Shown one piece after another: positions 1 to 8,958 of a stretch of DNA of 48,608 bases. A program made the position numbers and the translations under genes. Numbering within the stretch: position 1 is the first letter of the stretch; every line of letters begins with the position of its first letter. The notes beneath the pieces were generated by a model. The model had not been told where the DNA came from, made no database searches, and was given only the letters and a program-made list of their open reading frames with translations. The stretch is taken from the NCBI GenBank assembly GCA_021298655.1, contig JAJTFK010000019.1:1-48608 (forward strand), given 5' to 3'. The stretch is from Cryomorphaceae bacterium. GTDB taxonomy: Bacteria; Bacteroidota; Bacteroidia; Flavobacteriales; Schleiferiaceae.

Positions 1-166
1 TCCGCTGGATTTCGGCGCGAAGGGGCTTGGGAATTCCCAAAAAGGAGAAGTTGTGCTTCATGTAGGCGGCCATCGGAGCGGCGGCTAAATCGTTGGATTC
101 GGCTCGAAGGGCGGAATAAACGGCAGAGACCCAAGCAGTAGCCTCGGAATCATTATAATTAGTCAT
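1..166 (-). CDS. DNA alkylation repair protein, AlkD-like, N-terminal part (runs off the left edge)
   Basis: Reading leftwards from the ATG at 166 gives 55 residues beginning MTNYNDSEATAWVSAV and continuing through AAYMKHNFSFLGIPKPLR. The pattern 'M..YMK..F.FLGI..P.R' is characteristic of the start of AlkD-type DNA glycosylases, HEAT-repeat proteins that remove alkylated bases. The rest of the gene lies outside the window, so the catalytic Asp and the HEAT repeats cannot be checked. The gene is divergent from the exported protein at 208, with an AT-rich 41-base spacer. The family call is from motif recognition only. Confidence 0.7.
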   Translation of the reverse strand, partial: MTNYNDSEATAWVSAVYSALRAESNDLAAAPMAAYMKHNFSFLGIPKPLRAEIQR

Positions 167-195
167 TACATAATATTTATGACGCTTTTTGAACG

Positions 196-203
196 TAATT
201 TTG
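196..203 (+). promoter_or_regulatory. -7 box TAATTTTG of the gene at 208
   Basis: Exact match to the Bacteroidota -7 consensus TAnnTTTG, ending 4 bases before the ATG at 208. No convincing -33 TTG lies 19-21 bases upstream. The spacing predicts an mRNA that starts at or next to the start codon. Confidence 0.5.
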
Positions 204-207
204 GAAC

Positions 208-690
208 ATGCGCGGTATTTTTCTGTCCCTGGTGCTGCTTTGTTCGTTCTCCTTGGCTGCTCAAAGCTACTTCAGCGCCGAGCAGGCCGATGGAATGCTT
301 CGCGGGCATCAGGCAAAATTGAGTGAATTCCACTTAAAGTTGCTTGCGCGTGAGGCACCCAAAGGAGGCTACGAGTCCCGGTGGAAGGCGCTCCTCAAGG
401 AGGTACAGAAATTAGAAGGAATCATGGCTTGTGCCGACGCGGACTGGATTTATGGTCAGTTTGAGCCTCAGGTATACCGAGTTCAGGAATCCGTTGCCGA
501 TCCCGAGGTGTTTTTCACGGAACTCACGAAGCTGGTGGCACTCACATCGTACCGATTTGAGGCGATTGCTGAGCGATATGCTCAGCGTGGCTGCGCAGAG
601 GATGGCGTTCAGGCCGCGGTGCAGCGGGGCCGAAGTCACGCGGAACGCCCACGTCCCGAACTGAAGGGCATTGCCCCGGGTTCGAACTAA
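208..690 (+). CDS. Small exported protein of unknown function
   Basis: A 160-residue protein with a clear Sec signal peptide: MRGIF, a hydrophobic stretch, then cleavage probably after SLAAQ near residue 19. The mature part is largely helical by eye and has two cysteines (in MACADADW and RGCAEDG), which could form a disulfide in the periplasm. No family is recognised. The ATG at 208 is supported by a -7 box four bases upstream. The C-terminal tail is Arg/Pro-rich. It stands alone, divergent from the AlkD-like gene, and its base composition looks less GC-rich than its neighbours. The following 193 bases (691-883) hold no gene that can be seen. Confidence 0.65.
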   Translation: MRGIFLSLVLLCSFSLAAQSYFSAEQADGMLRGHQAKLSEFHLKLLAREAPKGGYESRWKALLKEVQKLEGIMACADADWIYGQFEPQVYRVQESVADPEVFFTELTKLVALTSYRFEAIAERYAQRGCAEDGVQAAVQRGRSHAERPRPELKGIAPGSN

Positions 691-883
691 TCGAGCCAGA
701 CTTCGTCCGAGGCGAAACGATTTTCTACGGAACGTTTTTGGCGTGCATCCAACACGATGCTCGAAGTGAGCCCGCGATATTGCGTTTGCTGCGCATTGGG
801 TGTGGACAGTCACATGCCGTTTCGAACAACATGTTCCTAATGGAGAGGTATTGTAGTTGCTCAAAATAGTCGGAACTTTCAGC

Positions 884-2521
884 ATGCGTTGGCTTTACTT
901 CGCCCTCACCGCAATAAGCTCGGTCCTGGCCCGTGGCCAGTGCACCGTAAGCGTAGTCAACGACAGCCTCTATGCCTGCGCCGGAGACAGCGTCACCCTT
1001 CAGGCCGTGGGCAGCGGACCCTTTCAGTGGAGTCCCGCCGCGCGGTTTTCGTGCGATACCTGCGCCACCACCCGAGCCCAGGTGACCTCGCCGGCGAGCT
1101 CGGTGACCCTTAGTTTGCAAACGAGCGGCAGCCAGCCGGCCGTAAACGGAAATTTTAGTGCGGGAAACACGGGATTTACCACCCAGTATGTACACAATCC
1201 GTCGAGTATTTGGAACGAAGGCACCTATGCCGTGGGCACGAACCCGAATGCGGTGCACCCCAATTTTGGAACCTGGGGGGACCATACAACCGGCACGGGG
1301 AACTACATGATTGTCAACGGGAGCATTTTACCCAACCGAACCATTTGGCAGCAAACCCTCACGTTTCCGTCGGGTTCGACAGTTACGCTTTCGTACTGGG
1401 TTTTGAGCTTGGCACTCCCCGCGGGCAGCTTGCGGGCGATGGTCAATGGAGTGCAGGCGGGGGCGGCCCAGGCGGCGCCCGGTGCGGTGGGGACTTGGAG
1501 CCTCCGAACTCAAACGTTTACTGCGCCGGCAAATGGGGTGTGCACGGTTGCGCTGCAGGGTGTAATTACCGCCGGTTCGGGCAACGACTTCGGATTGGAC
1601 GACATTTCCTTTACCTATTCCTGTACGGCGACCAAAACGGCCTGGTTGCTCCCGAACCCCACGCCGAGTCCCCTGGCTTGGGTTAACCGCACGAGCGGAT
1701 GCGAACCGGTTTGCGTAACCTGGCACGACGTCAGCAGCGTGGCAACCGGCCAGCTGGTTTCTCGCCTTTGGGATTTTGGCGACGGCACTACGGACACGGC
1801 CAAGGATCCGAACCACTGCTACCCCAACCCCGGGACCTACTATGCGACGTTGACGGTTTGGTCCGACTCGGGCTGTTCGGCCCAGACGGCGTCGCTTCCT
1901 GCGGTGACGGTGCACCCGCAGCCCGTGGTGGATGCGGTTTGGTCCGCGCCCGGCGGGGTTTGGGGCCGCGACACGAGCCTGCTGCTGCCCTACGGCAATC
2001 CGGCCCTGTCGGTGACGGTGGGATTGGACTCGGCATTTCTCCCGTGGACGCTTGCTCCGGGAACCTCGATGTGGGTAGATTGGGGAGACGGCCAGCGCGA
2101 CCTGCGCGGTTTTGGCGGAAGCGGTCCGCCCCAATTGGCGTTTAGCCACACCTACGGAACGCCGCAGATTCGCTACCAAATTTGTGTGGGCATTCAGACC
2201 AATCAAGGCTGTGCCGACACGCTGTGCTTCACGGTTTTGGGCAGTCCGGGCATGGAGCTCCCCAACGTGATTACACCGAACGGCGACGGCCGGAACGACG
2301 CGTGGGCGCCGATTTACTATGCCGTGGATTGGGCCGAATGGGAGGTGCGCAACCGCAACGGCGTCGCAGTGGCCCGGGGGACGCGGCCCGAAGATTCCTG
2401 GGACGGAACGCTGAACGGCCGCCCGGCTCCTGACGGGGTATACTTTGTGGTCGCGAAGGCGAAAAACGTCAATGTGGTGGAACCGGTGGTTTTGACCGGT
2501 ACGCTGCACGTAATGCGCTAA
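884..2521 (+). CDS. Secreted PKD-domain protein with T9SS type B (CHU_C) sorting domain
   Basis: Starting at MRWLYFALT (884) the 545-residue protein has a signal peptide ending near ARGQ. A central jelly-roll-like region contains 'LDDISFTYSC'. A PKD domain around residues 270-350 carries the diagnostic 'WDFGDGTTDT', and a second PKD-like copy contains 'MWVDWGDGQRD'. The last ~85 residues are the gliding-motility-associated C-terminal domain, with the signature ELPNVITPNGDGRNDAW and ending VLTGTLHVMR. That domain directs export through the type IX secretion system, so the protein is expected on the cell surface or outside the cell. No catalytic domain is visible, which suggests an adhesin or structural role. 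An in-frame start at 857 would bury the signal peptide. A degenerate -7 box (GAACTTTC) ends 3 bases before 884. The stop overlaps that of the convergent DUF3445 gene. Confidence 0.88.
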   Translation: MRWLYFALTAISSVLARGQCTVSVVNDSLYACAGDSVTLQAVGSGPFQWSPAARFSCDTCATTRAQVTSPASSVTLSLQTSGSQPAVNGNFSAGNTGFTTQYVHNPSSIWNEGTYAVGTNPNAVHPNFGTWGDHTTGTGNYMIVNGSILPNRTIWQQTLTFPSGSTVTLSYWVLSLALPAGSLRAMVNGVQAGAAQAAPGAVGTWSLRTQTFTAPANGVCTVALQGVITAGSGNDFGLDDISFTYSCTATKTAWLLPNPTPSPLAWVNRTSGCEPVCVTWHDVSSVATGQLVSRLWDFGDGTTDTAKDPNHCYPNPGTYYATLTVWSDSGCSAQTASLPAVTVHPQPVVDAVWSAPGGVWGRDTSLLLPYGNPALSVTVGLDSAFLPWTLAPGTSMWVDWGDGQRDLRGFGGSGPPQLAFSHTYGTPQIRYQICVGIQTNQGCADTLCFTVLGSPGMELPNVITPNGDGRNDAWAPIYYAVDWAEWEVRNRNGVAVARGTRPEDSWDGTLNGRPAPDGVYFVVAKAKNVNVVEPVVLTGTLHVMR

Positions 2522-3225
2522 ACTCCGAGAAGCGCCGCGATTTCGTGAAGGTTTTTGTAGCTGCGGCTGGCAGAACTCATGCTGGCCAAGCTTGCCTTGA
2601 TGCGCTCCTGGGCCGAGGCCGGTAGTTCGACCCACGGCGTCATTTCGACCCGCACGCTAAAGCCGGTCCAGCCGCCGCCCAAGGCCTTGAGTACTTGAAA
2701 CTCCGTTCGAAAAAACAGATCTTCTTCCTGGTGGGCCGCCGGACGTGCGAGGTCGGGATGCTGGCTCAGGGAGGGCAGCGCGGTCAGGGTCCATACGCCC
2801 CGCTCCACGTGGCCGCGCTTCATAACCGCGGTGATGCCGGCGCTGGCTGCGCGCAGTACCTCGCCGTCGGCCACCGGAGCGTGCACGGCGGCGAAGTCTT
2901 GGCCAAGTTTTGAGGTCGGACGAAATCCACTGGGGAAGGCAAAGGCAATGGCGGTCAGAACCCCGTCGTGCAGCAGGGCAAGGTCCTCTCGGCAACCGAG
3001 CGCGAGGTCTTCGAGGGCCTCCCCGCGCAAGCCCAAATCCCGCGCAAGCAGCGAAAGGCCCTCGGCGCAGCCCGGGAGCTGACCGAGGAGCTCGGACCGA
3101 AGGGGGCCGTTGAATTCCGCGCGTTTTTGGTTGCGCACCGATTCCGTGGGTTCACCGGCCCGCAGTGGGGCCGTCGAACGCGCAACGTCGGCCGTGACCG
3201 AAAAAGGAACGGAGACGAGCTCCAT
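2518..3225 (-). CDS. DUF3445 / heme-dependent oxidative N-demethylase family protein
   Basis: A 235-residue protein with the family's hallmarks: AFAFPSGFRPTSKLGQDF followed by 'HAPV', then 'FFRTEFQVLKAL' and a C-terminal 'SRSYKNL'. Characterised DUF3445 members bind heme and oxidatively demethylate small secondary amines such as dimethylamine. The substrate here is unknown. Members are usually 250-350 residues, so this is a short version. It lies 5 bases behind the secreted PKD protein at 3231-4208 and is probably cotranscribed with it. It is convergent with the upstream CHU_C gene, the two stop codons sharing bases 2518-2521. A heme-type TonB receptor starts about 1.1 kb away, but on the other strand. 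Confidence 0.72.
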   Translation of the reverse strand: MELVSVPFSVTADVARSTAPLRAGEPTESVRNQKRAEFNGPLRSELLGQLPGCAEGLSLLARDLGLRGEALEDLALGCREDLALLHDGVLTAIAFAFPSGFRPTSKLGQDFAAVHAPVADGEVLRAASAGITAVMKRGHVERGVWTLTALPSLSQHPDLARPAAHQEEDLFFRTEFQVLKALGGGWTGFSVRVEMTPWVELPASAQERIKASLASMSSASRSYKNLHEIAALLGV

Positions 3226-3230
3226 GGCGG

Positions 3231-4208
3231 CTAGTCTGCGAGCACTACGCGCTGGGAAACGGGTCCCCAGGACGTGGTGGCGCGCACGAAGTAGAGCCCG
3301 GCGGGCAGCCCCTCGGTAGCGAGGCTGGAAGTTCCGGTGCGCAGCACACGGCCCTGCAGGTCGGTGAGTTCCGCGAACTCGACCGAAGCATTGCTCGCCC
3401 AGGTAATCGGGGTTCCGCGTTGCGCCGGATTGGGAAGCAGGTGAAGGCGAAGCTCGGGGTATTCGGCCGTGCGAAGTTGGCTGGCGTCAATGACCTGCAG
3501 CGTGAAGCCCGCTTGGGTTTTGTAGACCAGGAACCCGGCGCTGTCGATGGTGATCGAGTCGCAGAAGGTGTCGGTGCAGCTGTAGCCGTTGGAGGTGGCC
3601 GAAACCATGGTGACGCATACGTAGTAGGTTCCCGACGCCGTGTAGTAGTGGCTGGGGTAGGCGCCCGTAGCCGTTCCGCCGTCGCCAAAGGTCCAGGCGT
3701 AGGCCGTTGTCGTCGTTGCAGCCGGACCGGTGTAGCTGGGCGTGCAGGCGTTGACTAGGTGAACAAGCCCCGGGAGTACTTGGTTGGAATCGGGGACGAA
3801 GAGGGCGTCGCAGGTCAGGGGCGTTCCGCCGCCACCGCCGCCGCCGCCCGAGGTGCACAGAACAAAGGGGCAGTTAATGGTCATGACCGATCCCGTATTG
3901 GGGCTGTAGCTGTAGGTGCTGCTCAAGGTGGCTCCGTTGCAGTTCTGGGTGCTGATAACCACCGTACCAACTACGCCAGGCAGCATGAGCGAGTCACCAT
4001 AAAATCCCGACGACGACGTGGTCAATTGGTGCGTTACCACGATGCCGGCCGTGCCCGGCGCGGGGGCCGCTGTTACGGTCACGGAATGGCCAGCTACGGG
4101 GTTGCCGGCGGAATCGGTAACGCTTCCCATGATAAGGGCAACGGCGTTTTGGCCGCTTACGGATGCAGCGGCGAGCACGAGCATCAGGGTGTAGAGGTAC
4201 TTTTTCAT
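3231..4208 (-). CDS. Secreted PKD protein with T9SS type A sorting domain
   Basis: Starting at MKKYLYTLM (4208) the 325-residue protein has a signal peptide ending near VSGQ. Residues ~25-120 form a carboxypeptidase-regulatory-like domain with 'GSVTDSAGNPVAGHSV'. A run of eight glycines follows, then a PKD domain with 'YAWTFGDGGTAT'. The end is a Por-type T9SS sorting domain (LHLLPNPAQRG ... LQGRVLRTG ... LPAGLYFVRA). The protein should be surface-exposed or secreted, probably with a binding role; no enzyme domain is seen. The start is fixed by a TACCTTTG box four bases upstream; a longer frame begins at 4232, but it lies upstream of that box. First gene of an operon with the DUF3445 gene. 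The glycine run is coded by near-perfect GGN triplets that could vary in length. Confidence 0.85.
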   Translation of the reverse strand: MKKYLYTLMLVLAAASVSGQNAVALIMGSVTDSAGNPVAGHSVTVTAAPAPGTAGIVVTHQLTTSSSGFYGDSLMLPGVVGTVVISTQNCNGATLSSTYSYSPNTGSVMTINCPFVLCTSGGGGGGGGTPLTCDALFVPDSNQVLPGLVHLVNACTPSYTGPAATTTTAYAWTFGDGGTATGAYPSHYYTASGTYYVCVTMVSATSNGYSCTDTFCDSITIDSAGFLVYKTQAGFTLQVIDASQLRTAEYPELRLHLLPNPAQRGTPITWASNASVEFAELTDLQGRVLRTGTSSLATEGLPAGLYFVRATTSWGPVSQRVVLAD

Positions 4209-4212
4209 GTGC

Positions 4213-4220
4213 CAAAGGTA
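4213..4220 (-). promoter_or_regulatory. -7 box TACCTTTG of the PKD/DUF3445 operon
   Basis: Perfect TAnnTTTG match on the minus strand, ending 4 bases before the ATG at 4208. It supports this start over the longer frame and predicts a leaderless transcript. Confidence 0.6.
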
Positions 4221-4349
4221 CCCCCGAAGCAATTGCGGTACTTGATTTAGGTATTTTTACGCGCTTGCGCTGCGCTAAAGCCACGCGGGAGTTAGAAAAA
4301 GAGGAATGAAGCTTAGCACGAAAATTGCATTGATCGGGCACCTGATGCC

Positions 4350-6518
4350 ATGACCACGAAGAATTCCACCAAAGTCCGCCTTTGGGCCGCATTGGCCCTG
4401 CCTGCGTATTTGGCTGCGCAGCAAATGCCGCCACCCCCTTCGGCGGCCACCGACACGCTGGACCTTCGCGAGGTCGTGATTTCTTCGGCGCGCTGGAAGC
4501 AGACTTCCGAGCACATTCCGGCCCAAGTGGCGGTAATCACCCCCAAGCAGGTGGCCCAGTTTCAGCCCCAGACCGCCGCGGATTTGCTGGGGATTTCGGG
4601 GAAGGTATTCATTCAAAAAAGCCAGCAGGGCGGCGGCAGCCCGATGATTCGAGGCTTTGCTACGAATCGGTTGATCTATTCGGTGGACGGCGTCCGCATG
4701 AACACGGCCATTTTTAGGTCGGGCAACATCCAAAACGTGATTAACCTCGATCCCTTCGCGATGGAGCGTACCGAGGTCGTTTTTGGCCCGGCCAGCGTGA
4801 TGTACGGCAGCGACGCCATCGGAGGGGTAATGAGTTTTACCACGATGCGGCCCGAAATTGGCCTAAAGTCGGTGGGCGGAAGCGCCCAGGTGCGCTATTC
4901 GTCGGCGAACTCCGAGCAAACGGGCCACGTCGACCTGCGCTACGGAGGTAAAAAATGGGGGGCCGTGACCAGCCTCCTCAAGGCGCGCTACGTCGAGGTT
5001 ACGCCCGACGGCGACGTGGTGCGTACACAAGCGGACTCGCTGCTGCAGATACCGTCGGGGTACCGACAAATCAACGTATTGCAAAAGATCCGCTATGCCC
5101 CCAAGGACGGCTGGGAACTGCAGTACGGCCTTCACCATTCTGCGACGTCGAGCTACGGGCGCTACGACCGGCACAACCGGGTGCGCAACGGGCTTCCGCG
5201 GTACGCCGTGTGGGACTACGGTCCGCAGACCTGGCAAATGCACAACCTGTCGCTGCATCGAGAAGCCAAGAAGCGCTACGCCGATGCCTGGACGCTTCGG
5301 GTGGCCGCTCAGCGCTTCGCCGAGTCGCGGGTTGACCGAACGCTGAATGCCCCCGAACTCCACACCCAGTCGGAGCGGGTTAACGCGTATTCGGCGAACT
5401 GGGACTTCACCAAAGAGCTCGGCTCGAAGCACATGCTTTTTTACGGCGCCGAAGGGGTGTGGAACGACGTGGCCTCTGACGGAACGCAGCGGAACGTCCT
5501 CACGGGTGTCGTGTCGGATTTGTATGCGCGCTATCCAAAGTCGACGTGGTTTTCGGCCGGGGTGTATGCGACCGAGGCCTGGTCCATCAACGACCAAACG
5601 ACCGTCACAAGCGGCCTACGGGCCAGCGCGGTGGGCCTTGATGCGGACTTTACCTCGAATTTGCCCTATTTCCCGCTCCCCTTCAGCACGGCTCGGGTGC
5701 GCGACCAGGCCGTAACGGGGAGTCTGGGCCTGACCCACCGTCCAACGGCGGATTGGGTGGTAAAGGCGAACGTGGGAACGGCCTTTCGCGCTCCCAACGT
5801 CGACGACATGGGCAAGTTTTTTGATTCGTCGCCCGGAATGCTGGTGGTTCCCAATGCGGACCTGAAGTCGGAGTACGCGTACAATGCCGACGTGGATGTA
5901 GCCAAGCTTATCGGAACGTGGCTCAAGGTGGATGTGGCGGCCTACGCGACCTGGCTTCAAAACGCCTTGGTGCGCCGGCCCTTTCAGTTGGGTGGCCAAG
6001 ACAGCGTACTGTATGACGGGGCCATGAGCCGGGTTGAAGCGATACAGAATGCCGCGCAGGCTCGGGTGATTGGGGCCTTCTTCGGATTGGAAGCGCGCTT
6101 GTCGGAGGCATGGACGGCAAAGGCGTCACTCAACGTGCAGCACGGAATCGAAGAACTTGATAACGGCGAACTAAGTCCTTCGCGGCACGCTGCGCCCACG
6201 TTTGGCATGGGCCGGATTACCTACCGGAAGGGCCGAGTCCGCGTAGATGGGTACACGCAGTTTCAGGGCGCTCGGAGCAACGACCAACTGGCTTGGGAGG
6301 AGCGCGCCAAGACCGAGATGTACGCGCTCGACGCGGACGGCAATGCCTACTGCCCCGCCTGGTACACGCTGAATGCGCGGGCCAGTATGGACCTCAAGCA
6401 CGGCATCGGCATTAATGTGGGCGTTGAAAACCTTACGGACCGGCGCTACCGCCCGTACAGTTCTGGAATTTCTGGGGCCGGACGGAATCTGGTCGTCGCG
6501 CTTTCGGCGCGTTTTTAA
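4350..6518 (+). CDS. TonB-dependent hemoglobin/heme-type receptor
   Basis: A 722-residue outer-membrane receptor. After a signal peptide (cleavage near AYLAAQ), a TonB-box-like 'TLDLREVVISSAR' leads into a plug domain with 'GGGSPMIRGFATNRLIYSVD' and 'YGSDAIGGVM', the pattern typical of hemoglobin/transferrin/lactoferrin-type receptors. The remainder is a 22-strand barrel, with 'NVGTAFRAPNVDDMGKFF' and the closing 'GVENLTDRRYRPYSSGISGAGRN'. The final residue is Phe, as expected for a barrel protein. It would import heme or another iron compound using TonB energy. Heme is the family expectation, not shown by the sequence. It stands alone, divergent from the PKD/DUF3445 operon across 141 bases in which no good -7 box for this gene is seen. 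Confidence 0.88.
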   Translation: MTTKNSTKVRLWAALALPAYLAAQQMPPPPSAATDTLDLREVVISSARWKQTSEHIPAQVAVITPKQVAQFQPQTAADLLGISGKVFIQKSQQGGGSPMIRGFATNRLIYSVDGVRMNTAIFRSGNIQNVINLDPFAMERTEVVFGPASVMYGSDAIGGVMSFTTMRPEIGLKSVGGSAQVRYSSANSEQTGHVDLRYGGKKWGAVTSLLKARYVEVTPDGDVVRTQADSLLQIPSGYRQINVLQKIRYAPKDGWELQYGLHHSATSSYGRYDRHNRVRNGLPRYAVWDYGPQTWQMHNLSLHREAKKRYADAWTLRVAAQRFAESRVDRTLNAPELHTQSERVNAYSANWDFTKELGSKHMLFYGAEGVWNDVASDGTQRNVLTGVVSDLYARYPKSTWFSAGVYATEAWSINDQTTVTSGLRASAVGLDADFTSNLPYFPLPFSTARVRDQAVTGSLGLTHRPTADWVVKANVGTAFRAPNVDDMGKFFDSSPGMLVVPNADLKSEYAYNADVDVAKLIGTWLKVDVAAYATWLQNALVRRPFQLGGQDSVLYDGAMSRVEAIQNAAQARVIGAFFGLEARLSEAWTAKASLNVQHGIEELDNGELSPSRHAAPTFGMGRITYRKGRVRVDGYTQFQGARSNDQLAWEERAKTEMYALDADGNAYCPAWYTLNARASMDLKHGIGINVGVENLTDRRYRPYSSGISGAGRNLVVALSARF

Positions 6519-6539
6519 CCCCGCCGGGGAAGCGGGCTT

Positions 6540-6587
6540 CAGGGTGGGTGTGCTCCGGCGCACCGCCCTGGAGTCCCTTATTTTTTT
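6540..6587 (+). terminator. Intrinsic terminator after the TonB receptor
   Basis: An imperfect GC-rich hairpin (arms 6540-6553 and 6558-6570, with G-U pairs and one bulge) is followed by a T-rich tract at 6578-6587. The tract doubles as the last codons and stop of the convergent oxidoreductase gene. Confidence 0.5.
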
Positions 6588-7582
6588 AGGGCGGGCTTGA
6601 TGCGTTCTCCAATCAGCTCGATGCTGCGAAGCAGCTTTTCGCGCGGAAGCTTGGCGTTGTCCATCTGAAAGGTGACGCGGTCCACGCCGCCGAGGGCCTC
6701 AGCATGGCGCAGGATTTTCTCGCCCACTTCGTCGGGATCACCGACCAGTAAGGCTCCGGTAGGCCCGTTTTGGGCATCAAAGCGTTCGCGCGAGACGGGC
6801 GGCCAGCCGCGCTCACGACCAATGCGCGTAAACGTTTCGGCGTAGCCCGGGAAGTAGTCGTTTACGGCCTCTTCGCGGGTTGGCGCCACGTAGCCCAGGG
6901 AGTGCAGGCCCACCTTGAGTTTTTCGGGGGCGTGGCCCGCTTGGGCCCCGGCGGCTCGGTAGAGGTCGACGGCCCGGCGGAAGCGGTGGGTTTCGCCGCC
7001 AATTACCGCGACCATCAAGGGCAGGCCCAGCATTCCGGCCCGCACGAAGGACTCCGGCGTTCCGCCCACGCCGAGCCAAATGGGAATTTCGGGCTGCAGC
7101 GGACGCGGGTACACCGCCTGGTTGTGGAGTGCCGGCCGAAACCGACCCGACCAGGTGATGCGCTCCTCGGCCCGCAACTGCAGCAAAAGGTCCAGTTTTT
7201 CGGCAAAAAGGGCGTCGTAGTCGCCAAAATCAAAGCCAAAGAGCGGAAACGACTCCGTAAACGAACCCCGGCCAACCACCATCTCGGCCCGACCGTTGCT
7301 CAGGAGGTCCAGGGTTGCAAACTGCTGAAAGACGCGCACAGGGTCGGCCGCGCTGAGCACGGTGACGGCGCTGGTGAGCTTGATTCGCTGGGTTTTGGTG
7401 GCTGCCGCGGCCAGGATTACCGAGGGCGCGGAGTCCAAAAATTCGGCGCGGTGGTGTTCGCCGACGCCAAACACGTCGAGCCCGACGCGGTCGGCGGTTT
7501 CAATGCGCTCGAGCAGGTGGCGCAACGCGTCAACGGGCGCCTCGTGCTCCCGGGAGGCAAAACTATCGATTCCGAGTTCCAT
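6578..7582 (-). CDS. Luciferase-like monooxygenase (LLM class flavin-dependent oxidoreductase)
   Basis: A 334-residue protein beginning MELGIDSFASREHE. It matches bacterial-luciferase-family oxidoreductases: 'VGEHHRAEFLDSAPSVILAA' near the N-terminus, 'VLSAADPVRVFQQFATLDLLS', 'RAEMVVGRGSFTESFPLFGF' and a C-terminal 'VGDPDEVGEKILRHAEALG'. Such enzymes use reduced FMN/F420-type flavins in a TIM barrel. The substrate is not predictable. The ATG at 7582 overlaps the stop of the beta-CASP gene (TGATG), and an in-frame TTG lies one codon upstream. It is the last gene of a three-gene overlapping set. Confidence 0.9.
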   Translation of the reverse strand: MELGIDSFASREHEAPVDALRHLLERIETADRVGLDVFGVGEHHRAEFLDSAPSVILAAAATKTQRIKLTSAVTVLSAADPVRVFQQFATLDLLSNGRAEMVVGRGSFTESFPLFGFDFGDYDALFAEKLDLLLQLRAEERITWSGRFRPALHNQAVYPRPLQPEIPIWLGVGGTPESFVRAGMLGLPLMVAVIGGETHRFRRAVDLYRAAGAQAGHAPEKLKVGLHSLGYVAPTREEAVNDYFPGYAETFTRIGRERGWPPVSRERFDAQNGPTGALLVGDPDEVGEKILRHAEALGGVDRVTFQMDNAKLPREKLLRSIELIGERIKPALKK

Positions 7583-8958
7583 CAAACCGCCAACGAAACT
7601 ACGTCATGAAGCTTTGGGATGGCCACGCGCCACGCGTAGGCATCCACGATTTTTTGTGCCAGAGCTTCTTGAGCCGGTCGTTCGCCGTGGATGAGGTAGA
7701 CGCATTCTGGGGCCTGCCGGAGTTCGCTCATCCACGAGATCAAGTCGGCTTGATCGCCGTGGGCCGAAAGGCTCTCCATCAGGTGAATTTCGGCGCGAAC
7801 GGGCAGGTAGCTGCCGTAGATTTTGAGTTCCTGGGCGCCCTCTAGGAGTAGACGGCCCCGAGTGCCCTCTGCCTGAAATCCGACCAAGAGCACCCGCGTG
7901 GTGGGCTGGTCAATCAGCTGCTGAAGGTAGGTGAGCACGCGCCCCCCGCTGATCATGCCGCTGCCGGCGATGATGATTTTCGGACCTTCTTCGTGGAGCA
8001 CCTTCCAGGTCTCTTCGTACGAAGTCACCACGGTGACGTCGTCCAGTATCGCGCGAAAGTCGGATTCGCGGAGTTTGTGCCAGGATGGGTGGCGCTGAAA
8101 AACCTCCAGAACGCGGTTGCCCATGGGACTATCTACGTAGACCGGAATCTCGGGCAGGGTTTTGTTCTGAAACCCCTGGTGAAGCAAGTACATCAGCGTT
8201 TGCAGTCGTTCCACGGCAAAGCTGGGCACCACGAGGGCGCCCCGGTCGGCAATGGTTTGGCGAATTAGGGGTTCGAGAACGCGCTCAAAATCATCTTTGG
8301 GGTGCAGGCGATCTCCGTAGGTGCTTTCGAGAAAAAGGTAGTCGGCCCGAGCGGGTTTTTTGGGATCGAAAAGCAGCGGATCATGGGCCCGCCCGATGTC
8401 CCCAGAAAACACCAAAATTTTGTCGTTAATCTTGACCTCAACGTAGGTCGACCCCACGATGTGCCCGTTGTACACGAAGCGGTAATGCAGGTTTTCGGCC
8501 GCATACTGCCAGGCGTCTTGGGGGACTTCCCGAAACAGGTCAATGGTTTTTTGGGCGAGTTCCAGGGTGAAAAACGGCAGGGCGGGCTCGTGCGCGCTGT
8601 AGCCCTCTTTGTTGGCTTTTTTGGCTTCCTCTTCGTGGATCCTGCCGCTGTCCTCCAAAATAATCTGGGCGATGTCCAGCGTGGGCCCGGTGCCGTAAAT
8701 GGGCCCGGAGAATCCCTGTTCGTGCAGGCGGGGCAGGTACCCAACGTGGTCCAGGTGTCCGTGGGTCAGAAGCACCAGGTCGATTTGGCCCGCGTCCACG
8801 GGAAGGGGCTCCCAGTTCATCAACCGGAGCGCCTTGAGTCCCTGAAAAACGCCGCAATCAATCAGTATGCGGGTTCCGCGGTAGGTCAAAAGGAATTTGG
8901 AGCCCGTTACCGTACCGGCACCGCCCAAAAAGGTTACGTTAGCTTCGTTCTTCGTCAC
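7582..8958 (-). CDS. Beta-CASP metallo-beta-lactamase-fold RNA nuclease
   Basis: A 458-residue protein. The zinc motif 'LTHGHLDHVG' (His66, His68, Asp70, His71) is followed by 'YNGHIVGSTYVEVKI', 'FSGDIGRAHDPLL' and 'FLESTYGDR'. The beta-CASP insertion has 'PSFAVERLQTLMYLL', 'IIIAGSGMISGGRVLTYL' and a closing 'LSAHGDQADLISWM'. This is the COG1236 group related to CPSF-73 and RNase J, which cut or trim RNA. It overlaps the ATP-cone nuclease by 20 bases and the oxidoreductase by 1, so the three are probably translated together. Length is normal for the family. The RNA substrate is unknown. Confidence 0.9.
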   Translation of the reverse strand: MTKNEANVTFLGGAGTVTGSKFLLTYRGTRILIDCGVFQGLKALRLMNWEPLPVDAGQIDLVLLTHGHLDHVGYLPRLHEQGFSGPIYGTGPTLDIAQIILEDSGRIHEEEAKKANKEGYSAHEPALPFFTLELAQKTIDLFREVPQDAWQYAAENLHYRFVYNGHIVGSTYVEVKINDKILVFSGDIGRAHDPLLFDPKKPARADYLFLESTYGDRLHPKDDFERVLEPLIRQTIADRGALVVPSFAVERLQTLMYLLHQGFQNKTLPEIPVYVDSPMGNRVLEVFQRHPSWHKLRESDFRAILDDVTVVTSYEETWKVLHEEGPKIIIAGSGMISGGRVLTYLQQLIDQPTTRVLLVGFQAEGTRGRLLLEGAQELKIYGSYLPVRAEIHLMESLSAHGDQADLISWMSELRQAPECVYLIHGERPAQEALAQKIVDAYAWRVAIPKLHDVVSLAV

